This document shows positions 34,511 through 43,564 of a DNA stretch of 63,326 bases, piece after piece. The notes under the pieces were generated by a model. The model was not told where the DNA came from. It was given only the letters and a program-made list of their open reading frames with translations, and made no database searches. Numbering within the stretch: the first letter of the stretch is position 1; each line of letters opens with the position of its first letter. The stretch covers positions 1 to 63,326 of the forward strand of contig CAXYYO010000018.1 of NCBI GenBank assembly GCA_964293305.1, read 5' to 3'. Source of the DNA: CALAGJ01 sp964293305 (GTDB lineage: Bacteria > Bacteroidota > Bacteroidia > Chitinophagales > Chitinophagaceae). The position numbers and the translations under genes were made by a program.

Positions 34511-34900
34511 GATATGATGCTATTAATTTCTAGAAGTTTTTTTGATCCAATCAAAACAACATTTCCATTATCAGGTATGCTGCAAATATGACTGATGGCT
34601 TTCAAATAACAAAAACAGGGCCTATATTGATAGCGCTTCTATGAATAGTATGAATGGGAAAATGCTATACTAATCCCGATGGATGCTAAATTATGAATGC
34701 TTGATGGTTATTCTTTTTGTTTTATACTTCAAAATGAGGAGTAAAATTCCTCCGTATTGTCCTATTTGATTCGAATTTTATGCGCTCAAAAAAAATAAAG
34801 GCACTAGGGAAAACAGATAAAAACAAATAAATACTTTACCCCTCTTTCTATAACCACACAAACCTCTAATACCTACCTTTGCACAGTAAATTCTTTTTAA
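34511..34900 (+). promoter_or_regulatory. Intergenic region with the ispG promoter
   Basis: The only recognisable site is TACCTTTG (34874-34881), a good -7 box 19 nt before the ispG ATG. The remainder is AT-rich with no coding frame or structured repeat that I can support. Confidence 0.5.
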
Positions 34901-36895
34901 ATGCAGCTATACACGCCTTCATTAACCACTTACAGGCGATTACAAACTAGGGAAATAAATATTGGAGATTTATTACTGGGTAATCATCACCCCATAAGGG
35001 TGCAAACTATGACTACTACAGACACAATGGATGTAGCTGGCACAGTGGCACAATCCATACGTTGTATTGAAGCCGGGGCAGAGTTAGTACGCATTACAGC
35101 CCCTAGTAAAAAAGAAGCTGAAAATTTACTGCTGATAAAAAATGAACTGCGCAAGCAAGGTTATAATACGCCACTGGTAGCAGATATACATTTTACGCCA
35201 AATGCAGCAGAAATTGCGGCTCGCATTGTAGAGAAAGTGCGGGTAAACCCGGGCAACTATGTGGACAAGAAAAAATTTGAACAGATAGATTATACAGATG
35301 CAGAATATGCAGAAGAAATTGAGCGTATTCGAGATAGGTTTACCCCTTTGGTAAAAATTTGTAAAGAGTATGGCACAGCCATGCGTATTGGTACCAATCA
35401 TGGTTCATTGAGTGATCGTATAATGAGCCGTTATGGAGATTCGCCAATGGGTATGGTGGAAAGTGCTATGGAATTTTTGCGTATAGCAAGAGGGGAAAGC
35501 TATCACAATATTGTGCTGAGCATGAAGAGTAGCAACCCTCAAGTAATGGTGCAGGCTTATCGTATGCTAGTGCAAACCATGCAGCAAGAGTTTGGGGATA
35601 GTTATCCATTGCACCTCGGTGTTACCGAAGCCGGAGATGGTGAGGATGGCCGCATTAAATCTGCCATTGGCATTGGCACACTGTTGCAAGATGGCATTGG
35701 TGATACCATTCGTGTATCACTTACAGAAGACCCAGAATTTGAAATACCTGTTTGTAAAGATTTGGTAGCGCTTACTACAAATTTTACTACAGACAATAGC
35801 ATACCCATCATCGAAAAAATTCCTTACGATCCATTTTCTTATAGCAGGAGAAAAAGTTTTGAAGTGAGTAATATGGGTGGCAAACAAGTACCCGTAGTTA
35901 TTGCTGATTTAAGCAAACTTTCTTCCATATCGCCACATGATTTACAAAGCATTGGCTACACCTATCAGGCAGACACAGATAAATGGAATATTAGTGATGC
36001 GGCAGCAGATTATGTTTTTACTGGCACACAACTCGTACCATTCGAATTGCCAGGTACTCTTAAAGTTATTATATACGCATCCGGTTATAATGAATCACTT
36101 TCTGCATCAAAATATTTCCCCATTTTTGATAATAGTGAATTTATGGCTGCGCCAAATAAGCACCCTTTAATCAATTTTGTAATGCTGGATTGTTATAGTG
36201 ATGATAATACAGATGCACTATCGTCCATAACTGAAGAAATGGCAAATAATCCTGCTATTATATTCTGCGTAAGCAGTACAAATAAAAATACCATGCAAGC
36301 CTTGCGGCGAATGTTTATGGAATTGATGCTGCGCAAAATAGAAAACCCTGTTATTATCATTTCAGACAGCAGCTCCCATACTCCTGATGAGCATTTAATA
36401 CATTTCTCCAATGAATGTGGCCCATTACTTTTAGAAGGTTTTGGGGATGGTATTTGCTTGGGCTATAGTGGCAAATCTGCCATTGAAAATGTGCAGGTAA
36501 GTGGCCGTACTTATTTGCCTGTAAAAGATATTTATCAGTTTACTAATAACACGGCATTCAGTATTTTACAAGCAACTCGTACTCGTATTTCAAAAACAGA
36601 ATATATCAGTTGCCCCAGTTGTGGTCGTACCCTTTTTGATTTGCAGGAAACCACAGCCAAAATACGATCAGTAACCCATCACCTGAAAGGTGTAAAAATT
36701 GCCATCATGGGTTGTATTGTAAATGGACCTGGTGAAATGGCTGATGCAGATTTTGGTTATGTAGGCAGCGGGGTTGGAAAAATTACTTTATACAAAAACA
36801 AGGACATTGTAAAACGTAATATTGATAGTGTAATAGCTGTGGATGAACTCATTAATTTATTGAAAGAACATGGTGCCTGGTGCGAACCGGTATAG
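34901..36895 (+). CDS. ispG: 4-hydroxy-3-methylbut-2-en-1-yl diphosphate synthase, long form
   Basis: Iron-sulfur enzyme of the MEP isoprenoid pathway, which also feeds the carotenoid route implied by crtY. At 664 residues it is the long form found in Bacteroidota, Chlamydiae and plants, with an inserted domain (about 280-555) between the TIM barrel and the cluster domain. Cluster ligands are C571, C574 (CPSCGRTLFD), C605 and E612 (GCIVNGPGEMADAD). The N-terminal barrel has VQTMTTTDTMDV and ADIHFTPNAA. It is complete. Confidence 0.96.
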   Translation: MQLYTPSLTTYRRLQTREINIGDLLLGNHHPIRVQTMTTTDTMDVAGTVAQSIRCIEAGAELVRITAPSKKEAENLLLIKNELRKQGYNTPLVADIHFTPNAAEIAARIVEKVRVNPGNYVDKKKFEQIDYTDAEYAEEIERIRDRFTPLVKICKEYGTAMRIGTNHGSLSDRIMSRYGDSPMGMVESAMEFLRIARGESYHNIVLSMKSSNPQVMVQAYRMLVQTMQQEFGDSYPLHLGVTEAGDGEDGRIKSAIGIGTLLQDGIGDTIRVSLTEDPEFEIPVCKDLVALTTNFTTDNSIPIIEKIPYDPFSYSRRKSFEVSNMGGKQVPVVIADLSKLSSISPHDLQSIGYTYQADTDKWNISDAAADYVFTGTQLVPFELPGTLKVIIYASGYNESLSASKYFPIFDNSEFMAAPNKHPLINFVMLDCYSDDNTDALSSITEEMANNPAIIFCVSSTNKNTMQALRRMFMELMLRKIENPVIIISDSSSHTPDEHLIHFSNECGPLLLEGFGDGICLGYSGKSAIENVQVSGRTYLPVKDIYQFTNNTAFSILQATRTRISKTEYISCPSCGRTLFDLQETTAKIRSVTHHLKGVKIAIMGCIVNGPGEMADADFGYVGSGVGKITLYKNKDIVKRNIDSVIAVDELINLLKEHGAWCEPV

Positions 36896-36973
36896 CTAAT
36901 GTTTGTTCAGCATTTCTTGAGGATACATTGAGCAGCAAAACAAAAGAATTATCATTTTTAAAAATAAATTTTC

Positions 36974-37750
36974 ATGTGCCGGCAAATTAAAAATCTATGC
37001 TTATTTTTTTTACTTACCTCAAGCATGAGTTCCTGTTTTAGTATCAAAGAAGAAATTGAAATAAATGAAAACGGAACGGGCAGGTACAGCACCAATATTA
37101 ATTTGAGCAAAATGATGGCCATGCTACAAATGTTTAGTACAGAAATGACAGATGCTTTAGGAGTAGAACAGCAGGAAAATTTTATGGTAAATAAGGACAC
37201 AACCTTCGGACTGAAAAATTATACAGACACCAGTACAAGCTTATCATCATCTGACAAAAAAATAATTGAAAAAGGCATTCTGCATTTAAAATCAAATACT
37301 GAAGAGGGCATATTTGAAATAGCTGCTACAGTACCATTTGATAGGACAAATGATATGGCAGGCATTTCCATAAGCAATGGCAAAAAATCACTTCTGGATA
37401 TACTATTTAATGCCTCCGGTACCAATAAAAATAACACAGGCACTACTGATGATGATACACCACCTCCTTTTGAAATGGTATATATCCCAGGGCATATAGA
37501 AAGAAAATTTATACCGGAAGTATATGAACGAATAAAAGATAAAATGGGAAGTGATGAAAATGATGAACAGGCAAAAAAGATGTTTGAAGGAAATAATTTC
37601 ACCACCATTATTCATTTTCAAAAACCTATAAAAAAAGCTGATGGAAAATTTACAGTAGTTTCTGCTGATAAAAAAACAGTAACCATTGATATTCCATTTT
37701 TAGACTTTATAAATAAACCAAAAGATATTGCATATAGCATAGATTATTAA
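36974..37750 (+). CDS. Probable lipoprotein of unknown function
   Basis: A 258-residue protein whose N-terminus (CLFFLLTSSMSSC) is a lipoprotein-like signal with cysteine near residue 21. The mature part begins EEIEINENGTGRYS, a beta-rich pattern seen in bacterial proteins that follow a lipoprotein signal; no catalytic motif is visible. It ends one base before nadB, so the two genes are probably co-transcribed, but no functional link is evident. I do not recognise a family with confidence. Confidence 0.7.
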   Translation: MCRQIKNLCLFFLLTSSMSSCFSIKEEIEINENGTGRYSTNINLSKMMAMLQMFSTEMTDALGVEQQENFMVNKDTTFGLKNYTDTSTSLSSSDKKIIEKGILHLKSNTEEGIFEIAATVPFDRTNDMAGISISNGKKSLLDILFNASGTNKNNTGTTDDDTPPPFEMVYIPGHIERKFIPEVYERIKDKMGSDENDEQAKKMFEGNNFTTIIHFQKPIKKADGKFTVVSADKKTVTIDIPFLDFINKPKDIAYSIDY

Positions 37751-37751
37751 T

Positions 37752-39362
37752 ATGATACAGACAGATTTTCTTGTAATAGGTTCAGGCATTGCAGGTCTTA
37801 CTTATGCCATAAAAACAGCAAAACAATTCCCACAGAAACAAATCTTAGTAATTACAAAAACAATTACGGATGAAACAAATACCAAATATGCACAAGGAGG
37901 AATAGCAGGTGTATGGGATATGGACAAAGACAGTTTTGAAAAACACATAGAAGATACACTAATAGCAGGAGATGGCTTGTGCAATAAAGAGATTGTAGAA
38001 ATTGTAGTGCGTGAAGGTGTGGAGCGCATACAAGAAATTATAAACTATGGTGCAGATTTTGACAGGGATGAAAAAGGCGCCTATCGCTTAGGTAGAGAGG
38101 GTGGGCATAGTGAATATCGCATACTCCATCATAAAGACATTACCGGAAGGGAAATGGAACGTGCCTTAGTAGCAGAAATTGCAAAATATCCAAATATAAC
38201 AATCATTACCCACTGCTTTGTGGTAGATTTAATTACACAACATCATCTGGGATATCTTGTTACCAAGAGCACTACAGATATAACCTGTTATGGAGTGTAT
38301 GCACTCAATTTGGAAACCAGCCAAATTGAAAAAATTTTAGCGCCCATCACCCTATTAGCTACTGGTGGCAATGGTCAGGCTTATCGTACCACTACCAATC
38401 CAAAAATTGCAACAGGAGATGGTGTGGCAATGGTGTATAGAGCAAAGGGCCGGGTGGAGAATATGGAGTTTATTCAGTTTCATCCTACAGCATTATTTGA
38501 GCCAGGCATTTCACCTTCATTCCTCATTACAGAAGCTGTACGTGGTGATGGTGGAATACTGCGTAATAAACAAGGCGAAGCGTTTATGGAGCAATATGAT
38601 GAACGCAAAGATTTGGCGCCAAGAGATATTGTGGCCCGTGCCATAGATAATGAGATGAAGAAGGCAGGTACGGAGCATGTGTATTTAGACTGTCGTCATT
38701 TTGATAAAGAAAAGTTTATAGCTCATTTTCCAAATATCTATGATAAATGTATGAGCATTGGTATTGATATTAAGCAGCATCTTATACCGGTAGCACCTGC
38801 AGCACATTATAGTTGTGGTGGCATAAAAACAGACGCTAATGGATGCACATCAATTTTAAATTTATACGCCTGCGGCGAATGTGCCAGCACGGGATTACAT
38901 GGTGCCAATCGCTTAGCCAGTAATAGTTTGCTGGAAGCAATGGTATTTGGTCATAGATGCTTTGAACACAGTGCACAGAAAGTATCAGAAGGCTTTTTAA
39001 AGCGCCCACATACATTGCCCATACCTAATTGGAATGAAGCCGGAACAACAGACCCCAGTGAAATGATCCTCATAACCCAAAGCCTAAAGGAACTGCAGCA
39101 GGTAATGAGTGATTATGTAGGTATTGTAAGAAATGATATCAGAATAGAAAGGGCCATGAAGCGATTGGATTTATTGTATGAAGAAACGGAGCAATTGTAT
39201 GAAGCCACAAGGGTATCCCCACAGCTTTGTGAGTTGCGCAATCTTATTACCGTTGGCTATTTGATTGTAAAAGGTGCCAGTTTTAGAAAGGAAAGCAGGG
39301 GCTTGCATTTTAATACAGATCACCCCGGAAAAAGTGTATTACTTCAGGATGTAATTTTATAA
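37752..39362 (+). CDS. nadB: L-aspartate oxidase
   Basis: First step of de novo NAD synthesis, L-aspartate to iminoaspartate, FAD-dependent. The 536-residue protein has the dinucleotide motif VIGSGIAGL (8-16), the TKYAQGGIAGVW block, FIQFHPTAL, the arginine-rich substrate segment (RGDGGILRN), and CGECASTGLHGANRLASNSLLE, which separates NadB/SdhA flavoproteins. The family length is about 530. No nadA or nadC is adjacent. Its 3' end overlaps alkB by six bases, convergent. Confidence 0.96.
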   Translation: MIQTDFLVIGSGIAGLTYAIKTAKQFPQKQILVITKTITDETNTKYAQGGIAGVWDMDKDSFEKHIEDTLIAGDGLCNKEIVEIVVREGVERIQEIINYGADFDRDEKGAYRLGREGGHSEYRILHHKDITGREMERALVAEIAKYPNITIITHCFVVDLITQHHLGYLVTKSTTDITCYGVYALNLETSQIEKILAPITLLATGGNGQAYRTTTNPKIATGDGVAMVYRAKGRVENMEFIQFHPTALFEPGISPSFLITEAVRGDGGILRNKQGEAFMEQYDERKDLAPRDIVARAIDNEMKKAGTEHVYLDCRHFDKEKFIAHFPNIYDKCMSIGIDIKQHLIPVAPAAHYSCGGIKTDANGCTSILNLYACGECASTGLHGANRLASNSLLEAMVFGHRCFEHSAQKVSEGFLKRPHTLPIPNWNEAGTTDPSEMILITQSLKELQQVMSDYVGIVRNDIRIERAMKRLDLLYEETEQLYEATRVSPQLCELRNLITVGYLIVKGASFRKESRGLHFNTDHPGKSVLLQDVIL

Positions 39363-39968
39363 ACCAACAAATGTTCTGAAAGTAAGATTGATTCTTGCAT
39401 CTTTCACTTTTGTTGTGGCAGGCATTTGATGTAGCCAATGGCATTGTATGCTGTCTTTCATCAGCAGCAAACTGCCATGCTCTAATACAATTGAAATGGT
39501 TTCCTTAGATACTTTATGTCTGAATGAAAATTTTCTGTCTGCCCCAAAACTGATGGATGCAATAGCTGCATGCTTTGCCAATGTTTTTTCATTATCACTA
39601 TGCCAGCTCATGGCTTCCAATCCGCTGTGGTATAAATTCAGCAAACAAGAATTATACGTTTCAGCACTAGTCATTTGTACATTATTTTTTATAGCTATTA
39701 ATTCATCAGTCCATAATAATGCCTTACGGCCAATGCCGCTATACACATAGTCAAAAGGAGCATCAGCATACCAGGCAGTTTTTCTTTTGGTAATAATCTT
39801 TTTACCATACATCATTACTTCATCATGCTTCCATTGTATAGTATGCAATAATTTTTTAAACAAGGTATCTGCTTCTAACTTATTGAAAATTTGACCATAA
39901 TAAATAGCCACACCATCATAAGGCAATAAGTTGACATCATTATTAATATTTGAAAATAAATTCATCAT
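39357..39968 (-). CDS. alkB: AlkB-type 2-oxoglutarate/Fe(II) dioxygenase
   Basis: A 203-residue dioxygenase expected to remove alkyl groups from DNA or RNA bases. Iron ligands are H123 and D125 (MSWHSDNE) and H180 (WLHQMP); the 2-oxoglutarate-binding arginines are R192 and R198 (RINLTFR). The size and order fit the ALKBH2/3-like bacterial group. Its ATG directly abuts the stop of the HD-PycTM gene, so it is the last gene of the six-gene ppk1 operon, an unexpected place for a repair enzyme. Confidence 0.9.
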   Translation of the reverse strand: MMNLFSNINNDVNLLPYDGVAIYYGQIFNKLEADTLFKKLLHTIQWKHDEVMMYGKKIITKRKTAWYADAPFDYVYSGIGRKALLWTDELIAIKNNVQMTSAETYNSCLLNLYHSGLEAMSWHSDNEKTLAKHAAIASISFGADRKFSFRHKVSKETISIVLEHGSLLLMKDSIQCHWLHQMPATTKVKDARINLTFRTFVGL

Positions 39969-41189
39969 TTAAAATGCGGCAATAACTGCTATTACAAAAC
40001 CCAAAACACTTACAATCAACCCATACATAAAAATATTATAAGCCACCCGCAGCATTTTATATTTCTTACCCAATACTACACCTTGTGCATACACATCTCT
40101 TATTAATCTTCCATACAGAAAATCCCGATCATCCATCATCTTTTTCATGCCTCCTGTGTAGTCTTTTAAACTCATATTATAAAAATTTCCAAAAAATAAA
40201 AGGTTTACTTTTTTCTCATCAATATCTTGTTGGGTAAAGTTGCCAGGAGGAAGATTTGGCCTTGTGGCAATAATGGCACATACAATGGTTACTACATTTA
40301 CTGCAAGCAGCATAAATGCTGGAATTTTTAGATGTGGATACTCTTCCAATGTCCGCAATAAAACACTCAGCAATACTGATATGATAATTGAATTTACTGT
40401 GATGAGTATCTGAGATTTACTGTCTGCTTGATCACTTAATTTTTGATGATTCCCACTACTGATTCGAAACATTGTTTCTATGCCACGAGAAGGCTTGTCA
40501 TCCTTTGGAGTTTTAGTCTTTGGTGTTGTATCTGTACTCGGAATTGTATCGGTTTCTTTTAGTAATTCAGCTATATTTTTCGCCGATGCCTCTGCTTTGC
40601 TTTTTAAATCAGAAAGATGATTTTGTTTAGCCTTATCCAATAAGAGCTTTGCATAGTCAGTATGGTAATGATGAGTTTCCAACAGTTTTATTGCCGACAT
40701 CCTCCACTCTTCCTTACTTATTTTTCTTTCACAAAAAGCATTGACCTCTTTGCGCATGAGTTTATTTTTATCTGGAAATTCATCAGTGCCCAAGTGAAAA
40801 AGATCAGCATCACAAACTATTTGTTCTACGGGGCTTTCAGGTTGTTGTGGAAGTTTTGTAGCAAGGATACATTTTTCTATTTTTTGGATAAGCATCATAT
40901 CAACATGCTGTTGTTGTAAATATGCTGAAGCAGTTTTAGCACCTGCCGCTTCATGATTTGATGCATCTAAAAAATATCCAATATCATGAAACCATGCAGC
41001 CGCAATCACAACAAAAAAATCTGCCTCATTCAAATCATAATGGCTGGCCATTTGTGTAGCAGCATAAACTACAGCCTCTGTGTGGGATAGATTGTGATAG
41101 ACTCTTTTATCATCAACATTCGTATCAAATAAATGCCTTGCATATATTTCAGTTTCCGAAAGTAATGACTGATAATTTATTGTGGACAT
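39969..41189 (-). CDS. HD phosphohydrolase fused to a Pycsar-effector-like membrane domain (PycTM)
   Basis: A 406-residue two-part protein. Residues 1-200 form an HD-domain metal phosphohydrolase: H32/H36 (YHNLSH), H68-D69 (WFHDIGY) and D127/D129 (CDADLFH). After a charged linker (about 205-238), residues 239-406 carry a DQADSKSQILITVNSI block and three membrane segments (about 263-279, 289-308, 383-406), as in the PycTM/DUF5706 domain of Pycsar antiphage effectors. The likely role is a membrane-bound nucleotide sensor or hydrolase. No nucleotide cyclase is adjacent. It follows the GAF gene by 23 nt. Confidence 0.8.
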   Translation of the reverse strand: MSTINYQSLLSETEIYARHLFDTNVDDKRVYHNLSHTEAVVYAATQMASHYDLNEADFFVVIAAAWFHDIGYFLDASNHEAAGAKTASAYLQQQHVDMMLIQKIEKCILATKLPQQPESPVEQIVCDADLFHLGTDEFPDKNKLMRKEVNAFCERKISKEEWRMSAIKLLETHHYHTDYAKLLLDKAKQNHLSDLKSKAEASAKNIAELLKETDTIPSTDTTPKTKTPKDDKPSRGIETMFRISSGNHQKLSDQADSKSQILITVNSIIISVLLSVLLRTLEEYPHLKIPAFMLLAVNVVTIVCAIIATRPNLPPGNFTQQDIDEKKVNLLFFGNFYNMSLKDYTGGMKKMMDDRDFLYGRLIRDVYAQGVVLGKKYKMLRVAYNIFMYGLIVSVLGFVIAVIAAF

Positions 41190-41212
41190 AATATGTAAGA
41201 TTGAAAATTTTA

Positions 41213-43552
41213 TTAATCGATATTTAGGCTTACACGCAATGCTTTTAAACCAGCAATACCCTGTAATTGTTCCAGTTCTAGATACTCCAGATCATTGAGC
41301 AAAATATTTTCTTCCTGGAGGTATTGGATATAAGATTCATATTCTTCTGCTTCGGCTTGGTTATAATATACCATTGCAATTTTTCCGGGTTGTGTAAGTC
41401 GTTCATTAGAATCTTTGAGGTGAACTTTGTCAATCCTTTTTTTAATAACCTGATACCTGATATTATAACCTCCTTCTACATCAAATCTTTTTTCATCATT
41501 TCTAAAGCTAATATCAATAGTATTCGCATTTATAAATATCAGTTGTGTAATATTTAATGGCCGGCTCATTTTGCTTTGTAACCCTTGTACAAGGTGATAA
41601 ATTTCTGCCATTGATTTTAATTGCCATAGCCTGAGATTTTTAAGGTAAATAGTATCAAAAGGCTTTGTGGGTGCAATGGACTGCCCAATATAAATATCAT
41701 ACTCTATACCATCTGTTCTAATTTTTTCAAAATAACAAGGATAGGCGGCTTGTATTGTTTGCTTTGTACGTTCAAAATATTCATTGATTGTTGAATTAAT
41801 GAGTTGCATGGATGATTCCAGGTTTCTTCTATTGGCATGTGCTGCACCAGTTTGCACATTTAAAGCATCAAAGAATGTATTGGCAAGATCTCCAGAATCA
41901 GGAAATACTTTTTGTAAATGCTTTAAGGTTGGTATAGCTTCAGTTTCAATGAATTGATTTAGTCGATATTCTTCAGATGTACTCAGGCTATTTGATATAC
42001 CTGTTTTCCATTTATTTGTCTTAAAAATAATCTCATCTATTAAAGAAAGTCCGCTTTTATTTTTTAATGCTGCGAATGTTTCAGCTAACAATGATAAACA
42101 AAAAGTGAGGTCTTCCCTTGCAGCAATATTCCTTTCAGTAGATGAGTTGCGAATATCAATAGCACCATACAAAGGATATACCGATTTAAAGCTGATTGTT
42201 TCCATTTCAGGTTCAGCTGTTTGTAACACTTTGTTTTGCATGTACCGATAAGCAGCTTCATTAAATTTCCATTTTACAGCAGGTTGAAGTGCCGTAAATT
42301 TTTCTCCTACCACCGCATCAATTTTGTTATAGAAATCATCAACAGTTGTCTTTATCAATTGTGCTACATAAGGTAGTGCAGCATCTAATTTTAGTAACAA
42401 CTTTTCATCTAATACACCCTTTTCTTTGGAAGAAACTTCCATAATACCCACAAACTTATCATGATATAAAAGTGGCACTAATGCAAAGCTATCACAGCCA
42501 GATTTTCTTAATATTTCTATCCACCTGTTTTTTGCATTTGGATAGCGATGGATATCTTTTATAAATAAGGGTTTTGGATCCTTGATATAATCTTTTACCA
42601 TCTGCATCATTTTAGCTGGGGGTATGGCAGGTATTGCATCATTTAAAATGACACTGTTGGATAAACTTCCAAAATCAAGTAAAGGCTTTTCATTGATTAA
42701 TGCAAGTGGGATAAAACCGAAATCAATTTTATTTGTACCAGCCAATGTATGCAAGGCATGCTTCACCCCATTTACACATTGATTTTTTGGCTTTACCGCT
42801 GTTTCTATTATGCTTGTTTTTATCCGATCTATTGCATATTGCTCTGTTACATTTGTATGGTTAATGATACCAAATCCTTTTATTTGAAAAAGGTCAGGAG
42901 GTATTCTTTTAAATAGATAATCTGTATGCTTGTTTACTCTTACATAACGTTCTAGTTTGGAGAGGCTGATATTTGGTAATGGCTTCTTAGGAATCATCTC
43001 AAAAAACCGATCATCAATATTTACCCTATAAGATTCTAATAACCCTGTTACAGGATTTGTGAAGTAATGCTGCGAAGCAAGCTTTGAAGAAAAAGTAAAT
43101 CCGTAAAATCTTTGCAATACCATAGCATAGAAAAGATTGAAGTGCTCTTCCTGTGTTGAAGATGTTTCCTTCTTAACATACTCCAGTATGCTATTATCCT
43201 GCTTATTTAGCATGATGTCAATTAATGCATCAGTACCATAAAATATAATCGGTAAAGCAGGAAGACACATAGCCCATAGTATTTCATTGTCCTCTACCGT
43301 TACTCCGGTGATGGATGTGTAGATCAACTCAAGTAGCTCTGAATATTTATCTATTTCCTCCAATGATATTGCTGCATCAATATTGTCAATTTCCTCCAAC
43401 TTGTTTAAGACTGTTTGATACAATTGTTTTTTAGCCGTGCCAGGCTCCATCATTTTTTTGCTAATGAATGCGTGAAAAGGAGCAAATGATAATTCTATTT
43501 CAAGATTCCCAGTTATAAGATTTGAACTGAGATCTAAAACAACTTGTTTCAT
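41213..43552 (-). CDS. GAF-domain-like protein of unknown function
   Basis: A 779-residue cytoplasmic protein. The middle (about 255-405) reads as a GAF-type sensory fold (LFIKDIHRYPNAKNRWIEIL, CDSFALVPLLYHDKFVGIME). A distinctive block VYPLYGAIDIRNSSTERN lies at about 458-475, and the C-terminal 150 residues contain further alpha/beta sequence. The N-terminal 200 residues are helical with no known motif. It lies 12 nt after the large outer-membrane fusion gene and 23 nt before the HD-PycTM gene. A signalling role is inferred from context. I do not know its ligand. Confidence 0.65.
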   Translation of the reverse strand: MKQVVLDLSSNLITGNLEIELSFAPFHAFISKKMMEPGTAKKQLYQTVLNKLEEIDNIDAAISLEEIDKYSELLELIYTSITGVTVEDNEILWAMCLPALPIIFYGTDALIDIMLNKQDNSILEYVKKETSSTQEEHFNLFYAMVLQRFYGFTFSSKLASQHYFTNPVTGLLESYRVNIDDRFFEMIPKKPLPNISLSKLERYVRVNKHTDYLFKRIPPDLFQIKGFGIINHTNVTEQYAIDRIKTSIIETAVKPKNQCVNGVKHALHTLAGTNKIDFGFIPLALINEKPLLDFGSLSNSVILNDAIPAIPPAKMMQMVKDYIKDPKPLFIKDIHRYPNAKNRWIEILRKSGCDSFALVPLLYHDKFVGIMEVSSKEKGVLDEKLLLKLDAALPYVAQLIKTTVDDFYNKIDAVVGEKFTALQPAVKWKFNEAAYRYMQNKVLQTAEPEMETISFKSVYPLYGAIDIRNSSTERNIAAREDLTFCLSLLAETFAALKNKSGLSLIDEIIFKTNKWKTGISNSLSTSEEYRLNQFIETEAIPTLKHLQKVFPDSGDLANTFFDALNVQTGAAHANRRNLESSMQLINSTINEYFERTKQTIQAAYPCYFEKIRTDGIEYDIYIGQSIAPTKPFDTIYLKNLRLWQLKSMAEIYHLVQGLQSKMSRPLNITQLIFINANTIDISFRNDEKRFDVEGGYNIRYQVIKKRIDKVHLKDSNERLTQPGKIAMVYYNQAEAEEYESYIQYLQEENILLNDLEYLELEQLQGIAGLKALRVSLNID

Positions 43553-43564
43553 TTCAAAATTTTT

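Noticed and set aside
39969..43552. A complete Pycsar antiphage system
   Set aside because: No nucleotide cyclase is encoded next to the PycTM-type protein; the DIRNSS motif in the GAF protein is not enough to call a cyclase.
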